A stretch of DNA of 5,594 nucleotides from Tannerellaceae bacterium (GTDB lineage: Bacteria; Bacteroidota; Bacteroidia; Bacteroidales; Tannerellaceae), in the NCBI GenBank assembly GCA_031273385.1, contig JAISRY010000109.1, positions 1 through 5,594 of the forward strand. Reading direction: 5' to 3'. The notes beneath the pieces were generated by a model. It had not been told where the DNA came from. It was given only the letters and a program-made list of their open reading frames with translations, and did not search any database. Position numbers and translations under genes: made by a program. Shown piece after piece: positions 1 to 5,400 of the stretch. Numbering within the stretch: position 1 is the stretch's first letter; each line of letters starts with the position of its first letter.

Positions 1-379
1 CCAGCGCTTCCCAGTTCTCAAAATCATAGCTGTATACCGGTATGGAAATGGCCTGGACGGTAAACGTCCGTTGGTGTTTGCCGTCTGCGGCGGTCACGGT
101 ATACTGCACGTTTTTACTGAAATCCTGCGATGTGCCGATTTCCGGATAGATCGTCGCCCCCTCGCTGATCTCGATCACGGGGACGATGGCCGACAGGTCG
201 GCGGTTTTCCGCACCATGACGGAGATATTCGTTTGATTGATCGTGGCGTTGCTCAGGCGGACATTCTCAGGGAGTGAAAATGCCGTGATGTCGGCGTAAG
301 GGGATAACGGTTCATCCTGGATACAACCGGCGCAGGCCACGAGAAAAAGAAAAAACAGGGTGATATAACTGAGTTTCAT
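1..379 (-). CDS. Surface lipoprotein with DUF5018-like N-terminal module, possibly a PCMD-family protein (3' part beyond the window)
   Basis: The first 126 residues are present and the rest lies beyond the left edge. Residues 1-15 form a lipoprotein signal peptide (MKLSY, then a hydrophobic stretch ending LFLVAC). Cys16 in LVAC fits the lipobox best; Cys19 (CAGC, followed by IQDEP) is an alternative acylation site. Residues about 29-112 show the pattern of the Ig-like DUF5018 module of Bacteroidota surface proteins: ADITAFSLPE, then a SEGATIYPEIG segment, a DFS segment, YTVTAADG and TFTVQA. The following YSYDFENWE resembles the opening of a PCMD (putative carbohydrate metabolism) domain, which would lie mostly outside the window. 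Such proteins are usually anchored in the outer membrane and linked to glycan use, but no substrate can be inferred. The start lies 21 nt after the asnS stop and no promoter box is visible between them, so it is probably read through from asnS. The lipoprotein call is firm; the family is less so. Confidence 0.82.
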   Translation of the reverse strand, partial: MKLSYITLFFLFLVACAGCIQDEPLSPYADITAFSLPENVRLSNATINQTNISVMVRKTADLSAIVPVIEISEGATIYPEIGTSQDFSKNVQYTVTAADGKHQRTFTVQAISIPVYSYDFENWEAL

Positions 380-400
380 ATTGCAACTATTTAGTAATAC

Positions 401-1807
401 TTAAAAACCGGCATTATTGGGGGTACGCGGGAAAGGAATGACGTCGCGGATATTGCCCATTCCGGTAACGAACAGCAGCAGGCGCTCAAAGCCCAATCCG
501 AACCCCGAATGAGGCGCCGTACCGAATTTGCGGGTATCCAGGTACCACCATATATCCTTGACCGGCACGCCCTTTTCGCGGGCATGATCCGACAGTTTGT
601 CGTAGTCGTCTTCGCGCTGGGAGCCGCCGATGATCTCCCCGATCTTGGGGAACAGCACATCCATGGCGCGGACGGTCTTTCCGTCGTCGTTTTGTTTCAT
701 ATAGAACGACTTGATCTCTTTCGGGTAATCCGTCAGGATCACAGGGCATTTGAAATGCACCTCGACCAGGTAACGTTCATGCTCCGAGGCCAGGTCTGCC
801 CCCCAGAAGACGGGGAACTCAAACGTTTGCCCTTTGGCGACGGCCTCTTCCAGTATCTTGATCCCCTCGGTATAGGTGAGGCGGATGAAATCCCGTTCCA
901 ACACAAAGTGCAGCCGCTCGATCAGCTCCTTGTCGTACATGTCATTCAGGAAACGGATATCCTCCATACAGTGGTCTAACCCCCACCGGATGCAGTATTT
1001 GATGAACTCTTCGGCCAACTGCATATTCTCCTCGATCCCGTTGAACGCCACTTCCGGCTCAATCATCCAAAATTCGGCAAGATGGCGCGGCGTGTTGGAG
1101 TTCTCCGCCCGGAACGTCGGGCCAAAGGTATAGATGGATCCCAGCGCCATAGCCGCCAGCTCGCCCTCCAGCTGCCCGGAGACGGTGAGGGAGGTCTGCT
1201 TACCGAAGAAATCGCCCGTATAGTCAATCGACCCGCCGTCGTCTTTCTTCAGGTCATACAGGTTCATGGTCGTGACCTGGAACATCTGCCCGGCGCCCTC
1301 ACAGTCGGAAGCCGTAATCACCGGCGTATGGAAATAAAAGAATCCCCGTTCGTGAAAAAAGCGGTGAATGGCCATGGCCATGTGGTGGCGGATACGGAAT
1401 ACCGCGCCGAACGTATTGGTACGCGGACGCAAATGCGCTATTTCGCGCAGGAACTCAAGGGAATGCCCTTTCTTTTGCAACGGATAGGTAGCAGGATCCG
1501 CCGTGCCGTAAATCAGTATCTCCCGTGCCTGGATCTCCGCCTCCTGCCCTTTTCCCTCCGAGCGGACTAACGTGCCGTTCACGCTGATGCACGCCCCCGT
1601 CGTGATGGGTTTCAGGTATTCCTCGCCAAAATCTTCCACAGACACAACGATTTGAACATTCTTGATTGTAGATCCGTCGTTCAATGCGATAAAACTGATC
1701 TGTTTACTGCCTCTGCGCGTTCGTACCCAGCCTTTTACATTGACGGTCGTCCCGAACGCCTCACTTTTTAGCACATCTACAATCTTTGTCCTGACTATTG
1801 TTTCCAT
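401..1807 (-). CDS. asnS: Asparaginyl-tRNA synthetase (AsnRS), complete
   Basis: 468 residues, close to the usual bacterial AsnRS length of about 466. It charges tRNA-Asn with asparagine using ATP in the cytoplasm. The N-terminal OB-fold anticodon-binding domain covers about residues 5-105 ([10 protein letters not shown] at 26-35). The class II catalytic core follows: motif 1 region around 150-171 (FFHERGFF through [13 protein letters not shown]), motif 2 at 232-252 ([16 protein letters not shown]), and motif 3 at 435-461 ([10 protein letters not shown] through [10 protein letters not shown]). The SGQLEGE, SEHERYL and EIIGGSQRE segments are those of bacterial AsnRS. The RAENSNT form of motif 2, together with the overall match to E. 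coli AsnRS as I recall it, separates it from AspRS and LysRS. The protein ends NNAGF, near the family's normal C terminus. The start is the ATG giving METIVRTK directly before the OB-fold; no Shine-Dalgarno is present. The gene lies 106 nt after the pseudouridine synthase and may have its own promoter there. Confidence 0.98.
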   Translation of the reverse strand: METIVRTKIVDVLKSEAFGTTVNVKGWVRTRRGSKQISFIALNDGSTIKNVQIVVSVEDFGEEYLKPITTGACISVNGTLVRSEGKGQEAEIQAREILIYGTADPATYPLQKKGHSLEFLREIAHLRPRTNTFGAVFRIRHHMAMAIHRFFHERGFFYFHTPVITASDCEGAGQMFQVTTMNLYDLKKDDGGSIDYTGDFFGKQTSLTVSGQLEGELAAMALGSIYTFGPTFRAENSNTPRHLAEFWMIEPEVAFNGIEENMQLAEEFIKYCIRWGLDHCMEDIRFLNDMYDKELIERLHFVLERDFIRLTYTEGIKILEEAVAKGQTFEFPVFWGADLASEHERYLVEVHFKCPVILTDYPKEIKSFYMKQNDDGKTVRAMDVLFPKIGEIIGGSQREDDYDKLSDHAREKGVPVKDIWWYLDTRKFGTAPHSGFGLGFERLLLFVTGMGNIRDVIPFPRTPNNAGF

Positions 1808-1913
1808 GTTTTTCTCTGTTATCGTTTACTATAAGCTAAAGATAGCCGGTCGTTCCTAAAAAATAACCGGCTATACTGTTATTGTTTCACTCTATCGTGC
1901 GCTTTGGGAGGGG
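1808..1913 (-). other. Intergenic leader of asnS with a hairpin
   Basis: This 106-nt gap lies between the pseudouridine synthase stop and the asnS start. It holds a perfect 9-bp inverted repeat, ATAGCCGGT (1842-1850) and ACCGGCTAT (1866-1874), with a 15-nt loop. In the minus-strand RNA the 3' arm is followed by CUUUAGCUU, not a clean U-run, so it is a poor intrinsic terminator. A second, weaker A/U-rich pairing is possible between 1862-1867 and 1878-1883; it shares two bases with the first stem, so the two compete. The hairpin could end or slow transcription from the upstream gene, or sit in the asnS leader. There are no T-box features. Confidence 0.55.
1837..1844 (-). promoter_or_regulatory. 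Candidate -7 box of an asnS promoter (TATCTTTA)
   Basis: Read on the minus strand this is TATCTTTA, one base off the Bacteroidota -7 consensus TAnnTTTG, and it lies 29 nt before the asnS start. No convincing -33 TTTG lies at the usual distance upstream. The box overlaps the last three bases of the 3' arm of the hairpin at 1842-1874. Suggestive only. Confidence 0.35.
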
Positions 1914-3383
1914 TTATTCAAACGCTCCCATGCGAAGCATGTTCACCTCTTTTTCGTTGAGGTAACGCCACTTGCCCCGTCCGAGGTTCTTCTTCGTCAG
2001 ACTGGCGAAATAGACGCGGTCGAGCTTCATCACATGGTAACCCAGCGACTCGAAAATACGTCGCACGATACGGTTGCGCCCCGAATGGATCTCGATCCCT
2101 ACCTGCCTCTTGTCGTCTTCGCTGGCATAGCTAATGGCATCGGCATGGATCTCCCCGTCTTCGAGTTCCAACCCGTTCGCGATCTTTTCCATATCTTCGA
2201 TGGCCACCTCTTTGTCCAACCAGACATGGTAGATCTTCTTCTTCTTGTACGAGGGATGCGTCAGTTTCGACGCCAGGTCGCCATCGTTGGTCAGAAGGAG
2301 TACGCCGGTGGTGTTGCGGTCTAAGCGTCCTACCGGGTAGATCCGCTCCTTGCAGGCGTTCTTCACCAGATCCATCACCGTCCGGCGTTCCTGCGGATCG
2401 TCGGAAGTGGTCACGGTATTCTTCGGCTTGTTCAGCACGATGTAGACCTTGCTTTCGATCTGTACGGCACGTTCCTGGAACAGTACCTCGTCCTGGCGCG
2501 TAATCTTCGTCCCCAGCTCGGTGATCACCTGTCCGTTCACCTTGACGACGCCTTTCTGTATAAACTCGTCCGCTTCACGCCGTGAGCATACGCCCGCATT
2601 GGAAAGGAACTTGTTCAGGCGGATCGGTTCGTTCGGATCGGCCAGTACCTCTTTGTACTTCAGCTGTTTCTGGAAATTGTACTTCGCGTTCGGATTGTAA
2701 TCGTTCGTCCGGCGCTGTTGCGGCCGCCGGTTCGGATCGTAGCCGCCGCCACCGCCGCGGTTGTTGCCGTAAGAGGGGCGTCCGTCTCCGCGGTTGTCAT
2801 AAGGCCTCCGGTTGTCGTAGGGATTGCTCCTTACGTCGCCTACGCGGGGCCTCCGTTTCTTCACGCCGTCGCCCGACATGCCCTCTCCCGACGGTGTGGC
2901 GGAATAGGCTTTTGCCGGCCGGTTGTCATAATTCGCCGGACGGGGGCGGTAGGGGCGTTGATCGTTGTTCCCATACTGCCGTTGGTCGTTGCCGTACTGC
3001 CGCTGATCGTGGCCATACTGCCGCTGGTCATTCCCATACGATGGACGCTGGTCATAACTGTTGCCGTATGACGGACGATTGTTCCCATACGAGGGCCTGT
3101 TGCCGTAATTGTCGCGGTTGTTGCCGTACCCACGGTTATTCCCTCCATCCCTGTTGTCATACTGACGGGGATGGGGAGCAGGCCGTTCTCCGTAAGACCG
3201 GTACCCACCGCGATCATCCTGCGGCCGGTTGTTGTACGGTCTACGTTCATAGTTCCCTTCAGGCCGGTTGTATCCTTGAGTGTAAGGTCTTCTTCCCCCT
3301 TCCTGATCCGTGTTTTCCCTTCGGATACTAGGTATCACTTTCTTAGGGCGTGGCTGAGATTCTGCTCTTTCTTCTGTACTCAT
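1914..3383 (-). CDS. rluB: RsuA/RluB-family rRNA pseudouridine synthase with long Tyr/Asn/Gly/Arg-rich N-terminal extension
   Basis: 489 residues. The enzyme part fills the C-terminal half: an S4 RNA-binding domain at about 253-300 (IRLNKFLSNAGVCSRREAD), then the catalytic domain with GRLDRNTTG at 352-360. Asp355 is the expected catalytic aspartate, followed by LLLTNDG. The family's HSGRNRIVRR segment is at 433-441. These enzymes convert specific uridines to pseudouridine; RluB acts on 23S rRNA and RsuA on 16S rRNA. The target here cannot be told from the sequence, so the symbol is by family resemblance only. Residues about 27-235 are low complexity, rich in Tyr, Asn, Gly, Arg and Gln, and include three tandem YG(N/H)DQRQ heptads (116-136). 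The extension is open in the correct frame and starts at an ATG followed by STEERAESQ; the next in-frame Met is about residue 169, still inside the low-complexity part, so the long form is preferred. It lies 74 nt after purB. Confidence 0.93.
   Translation of the reverse strand: MSTEERAESQPRPKKVIPSIRRENTDQEGGRRPYTQGYNRPEGNYERRPYNNRPQDDRGGYRSYGERPAPHPRQYDNRDGGNNRGYGNNRDNYGNRPSYGNNRPSYGNSYDQRPSYGNDQRQYGHDQRQYGNDQRQYGNNDQRPYRPRPANYDNRPAKAYSATPSGEGMSGDGVKKRRPRVGDVRSNPYDNRRPYDNRGDGRPSYGNNRGGGGGYDPNRRPQQRRTNDYNPNAKYNFQKQLKYKEVLADPNEPIRLNKFLSNAGVCSRREADEFIQKGVVKVNGQVITELGTKITRQDEVLFQERAVQIESKVYIVLNKPKNTVTTSDDPQERRTVMDLVKNACKERIYPVGRLDRNTTGVLLLTNDGDLASKLTHPSYKKKKIYHVWLDKEVAIEDMEKIANGLELEDGEIHADAISYASEDDKRQVGIEIHSGRNRIVRRIFESLGYHVMKLDRVYFASLTKKNLGRGKWRYLNEKEVNMLRMGAFE
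2679..3305 (-). other. Region encoding the disordered Tyr/Asn/Gly/Arg-rich extension
   Basis: Covers about residues 27-235 of the pseudouridine synthase. It has short recurring units such as RPSYGN, DQRPSYG, RPYDNRG and NNRG. Few hydrophobic residues and many Arg residues predict a basic, disordered, RNA-binding segment. On the plus strand the same DNA is open for long stretches; these antisense frames give Arg/Cys/Ser-rich nonsense and are not genes. Confidence 0.8.
2952..3038 (-). repeat. 21-bp in-frame tandem repeat encoding YG(N/H)DQRQ heptads
   Basis: Codons 116-144 read YGNDQRQ, YGHDQRQ, YGNDQRQ, then YGNNDQRP. The DNA copies differ mainly at third positions (for example CAT versus CGT or GAT in the plus-strand complement), so this is not a brand-new duplication, but the period of 21 bp keeps the frame. 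Copy-number change by slippage would alter the extension by seven residues each time. Confidence 0.85.
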
Positions 3384-3416
3384 TGTTGTAAAATAATATA
3401 AATTAATACTAACTAC

Positions 3417-3440
3417 TTTTGTAACCTCCCGGTTACCAAA
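3417..3440 (-). terminator. Hairpin between purB and the pseudouridine synthase
   Basis: GTAACC (3421-3426) pairs with GGTTAC (3431-3436) across a 4-nt loop, and TTT/AAA extends the stem past one bulged base. In the minus-strand transcript the loop reads GGGA closed by C-G, a GNRA-type tetraloop, which would stabilise the RNA. It is followed by AAAAGUAG and not by a U-run, so it is not a standard intrinsic terminator. It may protect the purB 3' end, mark a processing site, or lie in the leader of the next gene. Confidence 0.45.
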
Positions 3441-3457
3441 CGTTTTTGTTTAACACT

Positions 3458-4798
3458 TTAAATACCTGTATAATTATGTGGCGAAACCGCCCTTAATTCA
3501 CTTTTTACCTCCTCACTTATCGCAAGCCCATCTATAAATGTGTGGATAGCCTGTTCGGTAATCTCCTCATTTGTCCGGGTCAACGCTTTCAGCGCCTCGT
3601 ATGGCTCAGGGTACCCTTCGCGCCGGAGGATCGTCTGAATACCCTCGGCGACGACAGCCCAACACTGATCCAAATCCCGTGATAAAGCCCCTCTATTCAA
3701 TAACAATTTATCCAACCCTTTTGTTGCGCTCTTGAACGCAATTTCGATATGCGCCATCGGAACGCCGATGTTCCTCAACACCGTAGAGTCCGTCAGATCC
3801 CTCTGCAGGCGCGAAACGGGCAGCTTCTGCGCCAAATGGCCCAACAGGGCGTTGGCCAACCCGAGGTTGCCCTCCGCATTTTCAAAGTCGATGGGATTCA
3901 CCTTATGCGGCATGGCCGACGATCCGATCTCGCCCGGCCGGATCTTCTGCTTGAAATAGTCCATCGAAATGTATTGCCAGAAGTCGCGCGTAAGATCGAT
4001 CAGGATCGTATTGATGCGCTTCAGGCCATCGAAAACGGCGGCCAAATGGTCGTAGTTGGATATCTGGGTCGTATACGCTTCCCGCGACAACCCCAGTCTT
4101 TCGTCGACAAACCGGCGCCCGAAAGCGCTCCAGTCATACGCGGGATAGGCGATCTTGTGTGCGTTGAAATTGCCGGTCGCCCCTCCGAACTTCGCCGACA
4201 GGGGAACGGCTTTCAGCAATGCCGCCTGCTGCTCCAGGCGATAGGCAAACACCATCACCTCCTTGCCCAGCCGGGTAGGGGAAGCCGGTTGCCCATGCGT
4301 TTTGGCCAACATGGGGATCTCTTTCCACTCCTCCGCATACCCTTTCAGGCGGTCGATTACCTGTTGCAGTCCGGGGTAATACACCTCCGCCAACGCCTCT
4401 TTCAACAGCAGCGGCACCGCCGTATTGTTGATATCCTGGGAGGTCAGCCCGAAATGAATAAATTCCTTGTACCCCTGCAAAGCGAGCCGGTCGAACCGCT
4501 CTTTGATGAAATATTCCACCGCCTTTACGTCATGGTTCGTCGTCTGTTCGATCTCTTTGATGCGTCCGGCATCTTCCAGGGAAAAGTCGCGGTAGATCGC
4601 CCGAAGCCGCTCCCTCCACGCTTCCGTCGCCAACGGATTCAGTTGGGGTAAAAACTCGGCTAAAGCGATAAAATACTCTATCTCAACCCGTACTCTGTAC
4701 TTGATCAGGGCATACTCTGAAAAGTAAGATGATAGTATTTCAGTCTTATTTCTGTACCTTCCGTCTACAGGCGAAATCGCTGTCAGTGTTGATAACAT
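3458..4798 (-). CDS. purB: Adenylosuccinate lyase, complete
   Basis: 446 residues, normal for the E. coli/Bacteroides type of PurB. It removes fumarate from SAICAR to give AICAR and from adenylosuccinate to give AMP, two steps of purine synthesis in the cytoplasm. The N terminus LTAISPVDGRYR is typical of this subgroup. Substrate-binding TTNHD is at 86-90, TSQDINNTA at 119-127, and KTHGQPASPTRLGKE at 166-180, where His168 is the expected general acid. The fumarase/aspartase superfamily signature GSSAMPHKVNPIDFENAEG is at 292-310, with the catalytic serine in the Ser293-Ser294 pair. These residues exclude fumarase, argininosuccinate lyase and aspartase. It is the first gene of the minus-strand cluster, with its own promoter box 24 nt upstream and 74 nt to the next gene. 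The start is the ATG giving MLSTLTAISP; no Shine-Dalgarno is seen. Confidence 0.98.
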   Translation of the reverse strand: MLSTLTAISPVDGRYRNKTEILSSYFSEYALIKYRVRVEIEYFIALAEFLPQLNPLATEAWRERLRAIYRDFSLEDAGRIKEIEQTTNHDVKAVEYFIKERFDRLALQGYKEFIHFGLTSQDINNTAVPLLLKEALAEVYYPGLQQVIDRLKGYAEEWKEIPMLAKTHGQPASPTRLGKEVMVFAYRLEQQAALLKAVPLSAKFGGATGNFNAHKIAYPAYDWSAFGRRFVDERLGLSREAYTTQISNYDHLAAVFDGLKRINTILIDLTRDFWQYISMDYFKQKIRPGEIGSSAMPHKVNPIDFENAEGNLGLANALLGHLAQKLPVSRLQRDLTDSTVLRNIGVPMAHIEIAFKSATKGLDKLLLNRGALSRDLDQCWAVVAEGIQTILRREGYPEPYEALKALTRTNEEITEQAIHTFIDGLAISEEVKSELRAVSPHNYTGI

Positions 4799-4821
4799 CG
4801 TTTATTCATTCGTTCAAGGCA

Positions 4822-4829
4822 CAAAGATA
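4822..4829 (-). promoter_or_regulatory. purB promoter, -7 box TATCTTTG
   Basis: The minus strand reads TATCTTTG, a full match to the Bacteroidota -7 consensus TAnnTTTG, 23 nt before the purB start codon. A start point some 7 nt downstream would give a leader of about 15-20 nt. The -33 element is unclear; only weak T-rich candidates lie upstream (4843-4856). The -7 match and its position make it the likely promoter of purB and perhaps of the whole cluster. Confidence 0.65.
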
Positions 4830-4852
4830 ATCATTTATCCGGAAAACGGATC

Positions 4853-4886
4853 AGAATTTTCAGAATTAAAGAATTTTCAGGATTAA
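4853..4886. repeat. Two tandem 17-bp repeats (AGAATTTTCAGRATTAA)
   Basis: Copies at 4853-4869 and 4870-4886 differ at one base (A or G). They lie just upstream of the purB promoter and outside the palindrome array. ATTTTCAG recurs at 4937-4944 and 5230-5237, where it opens array spacers, so the tandem may be a degenerate relative of that sequence. Confidence 0.7.
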
Positions 4887-4959
4887 CGTTTCGACAAGCT
4901 CCTCCACCAGGGGCGGGGCGCTATCCCGGCCACTTAATTTTCAGGCGATTGTGATTCGT

Positions 4960-5009
4960 CGTCATTATAAGTACCCAATAAACCAGGTTTATCAAAAAGG
5001 GAAATGACG
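4960..5009 (-). repeat. Array unit 1 (GATAAAC type, inverted)
   Basis: Read on the minus strand it matches unit 5 (5351-5400) at 48 of 50 bases. Its core is ATAAACC-T-GGTTTAT, flanked by CCC and GGG and then by the CGTCATT/AATGACG heptamers, so the whole unit folds on itself. Together with spacer 5010-5050 it is an inverted copy of the 91-bp block 5310-5400. Confidence 0.85.
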
Positions 5010-5050
5010 GCGATTGCGTGATTTACAGCCGATTATAATCAAATAGTACC

Positions 5051-5133
5051 CGTCATTGCGAACGCAGTGAAGCAATCCAGAGGTGGGACACACAGACGCA
5101 CCTCTGGATTGCTTCACTGCGTTTATAATGACG
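5051..5133. repeat. Array unit 2: 83-nt hairpin with a 24-bp perfect stem
   Basis: Arms 5062-5085 and 5099-5122 are perfectly complementary over 24 bp (including GAAGCAATCCAG against CTGGATTGCTTC), around a 13-nt loop (5086-5098). Outside a 4-nt mismatch (GCGA against TTAT), the heptamers CGTCATT and AATGACG pair for another 7 bp. From memory, sequences of the type GTCATTGCGA followed by GAAGCAATCC recur as dispersed palindromes in many unrelated bacterial genomes. Confidence 0.92.
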
Positions 5134-5218
5134 AGAATTTACAATCGGCTAAAAATCAATCAATTCTCGTCATTTCCCCTTTTTGATAAACGCAGTTTAT
5201 TGGGTACTCGCAATGACG
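5124..5218 (+). repeat. Direct repeat copy A (95 bp), spans the end of unit 2, spacer and unit 3
   Basis: Near-identical to 5391-5483 (93 bp). The 34-nt spacer is the same at every base. The differences are an extra C in the C-run near 5176-5179 and the hairpin loop (GCA here, CT in copy B). AATGACGAGAATT (5127-5139) and its complement (5162-5174) also make a 13-bp stem around the spacer, an alternative to the unit 2 and unit 3 folds. Confidence 0.9.
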
Positions 5219-5229
5219 TATACTATTTG

Positions 5230-5259
5230 ATTTTCAGTCGATTGCGATTCGTCGTCATT
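5230..5259 (+). repeat. 30-bp direct repeat of 4937-4966
   Basis: Both copies run ATTTTCAG, a short variable stretch, then GATTCGTCGTCATT, and differ at two bases (G/T at the ninth, T/C at the fifteenth). Each leads into the opening heptamer of a unit (unit 1 and unit 4), so it is the conserved end of a spacer type. Confidence 0.85.
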
Positions 5260-5309
5260 GTGGGTAGGGGCAGACCTGCGTGTCTGCCCTTATCCATCGA
5301 ACAATGACG
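5253..5309. repeat. Array unit 4: GC-rich hairpin (GGGCAGAC/GTCTGCCC)
   Basis: The outer stem is CGTCATTGT (5253-5261) with ACAATGACG (5301-5309), 9 bp. The inner stem is GGGCAGAC with GTCTGCCC around the 6-nt loop CTGCGT, extended outward by GGGTAG against TTATCC with two imperfect pairs. The only GC-rich core in the array; it shares the heptamers with its neighbours but not their core. Confidence 0.85.
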
Positions 5310-5350
5310 GGCACTGCTTTTATGTAATCGTCTGGAAATCATGCAATCGC

Positions 5351-5400
5351 CGTAATTTCCCTTTTTGATAAACCTGGTTTATTGGGCACTTATAATGACG
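5351..5400 (+). repeat. Array unit 5 (GATAAAC type)
   Basis: Core ATAAACC-T-GGTTTAT as in unit 1. The opening heptamer is CGTAATT, one base off, so its outer pairing with AATGACG is slightly weakened. It is joined to spacer 5310-5350, forming the 91-bp block that matches 4960-5050 in inverted orientation. Confidence 0.85.

Noticed and set aside
71..277. Plus-strand open frame opposite the lipoprotein
   Set aside because: The minus strand there has a signal peptide, lipobox and family pattern; the plus-strand frame has none.
1808..1913. T-box or other known riboswitch before asnS
   Set aside because: The gap is only 106 nt, has no T-box sequence or specifier stem, and T-boxes are not expected in Bacteroidota.
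2582..3331. Long plus-strand open frame opposite the pseudouridine synthase
   Set aside because: It is the antisense of the low-complexity region; its Arg/Cys/Ser-rich product reflects the repeated Tyr/Asn/Gly codons on the other strand.
3749..4651. Plus-strand open frame of 300 codons opposite purB
   Set aside because: It is antisense to a well-conserved gene whose catalytic motifs are all intact; its product has no recognisable motif.
4889..4930. Remnant of an insertion sequence around GTTTCGACAAGCTC and the G/C-rich stretch
   Set aside because: No terminal inverted repeats, target duplication or transposase fragment can be seen; the string only seems vaguely familiar from other intergenic regions.
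5083..5307. Plus-strand open frame of 74 codons
   Set aside because: It starts in a hairpin loop and is built from array repeats; the product resembles no protein I know and there is no leader or promoter.
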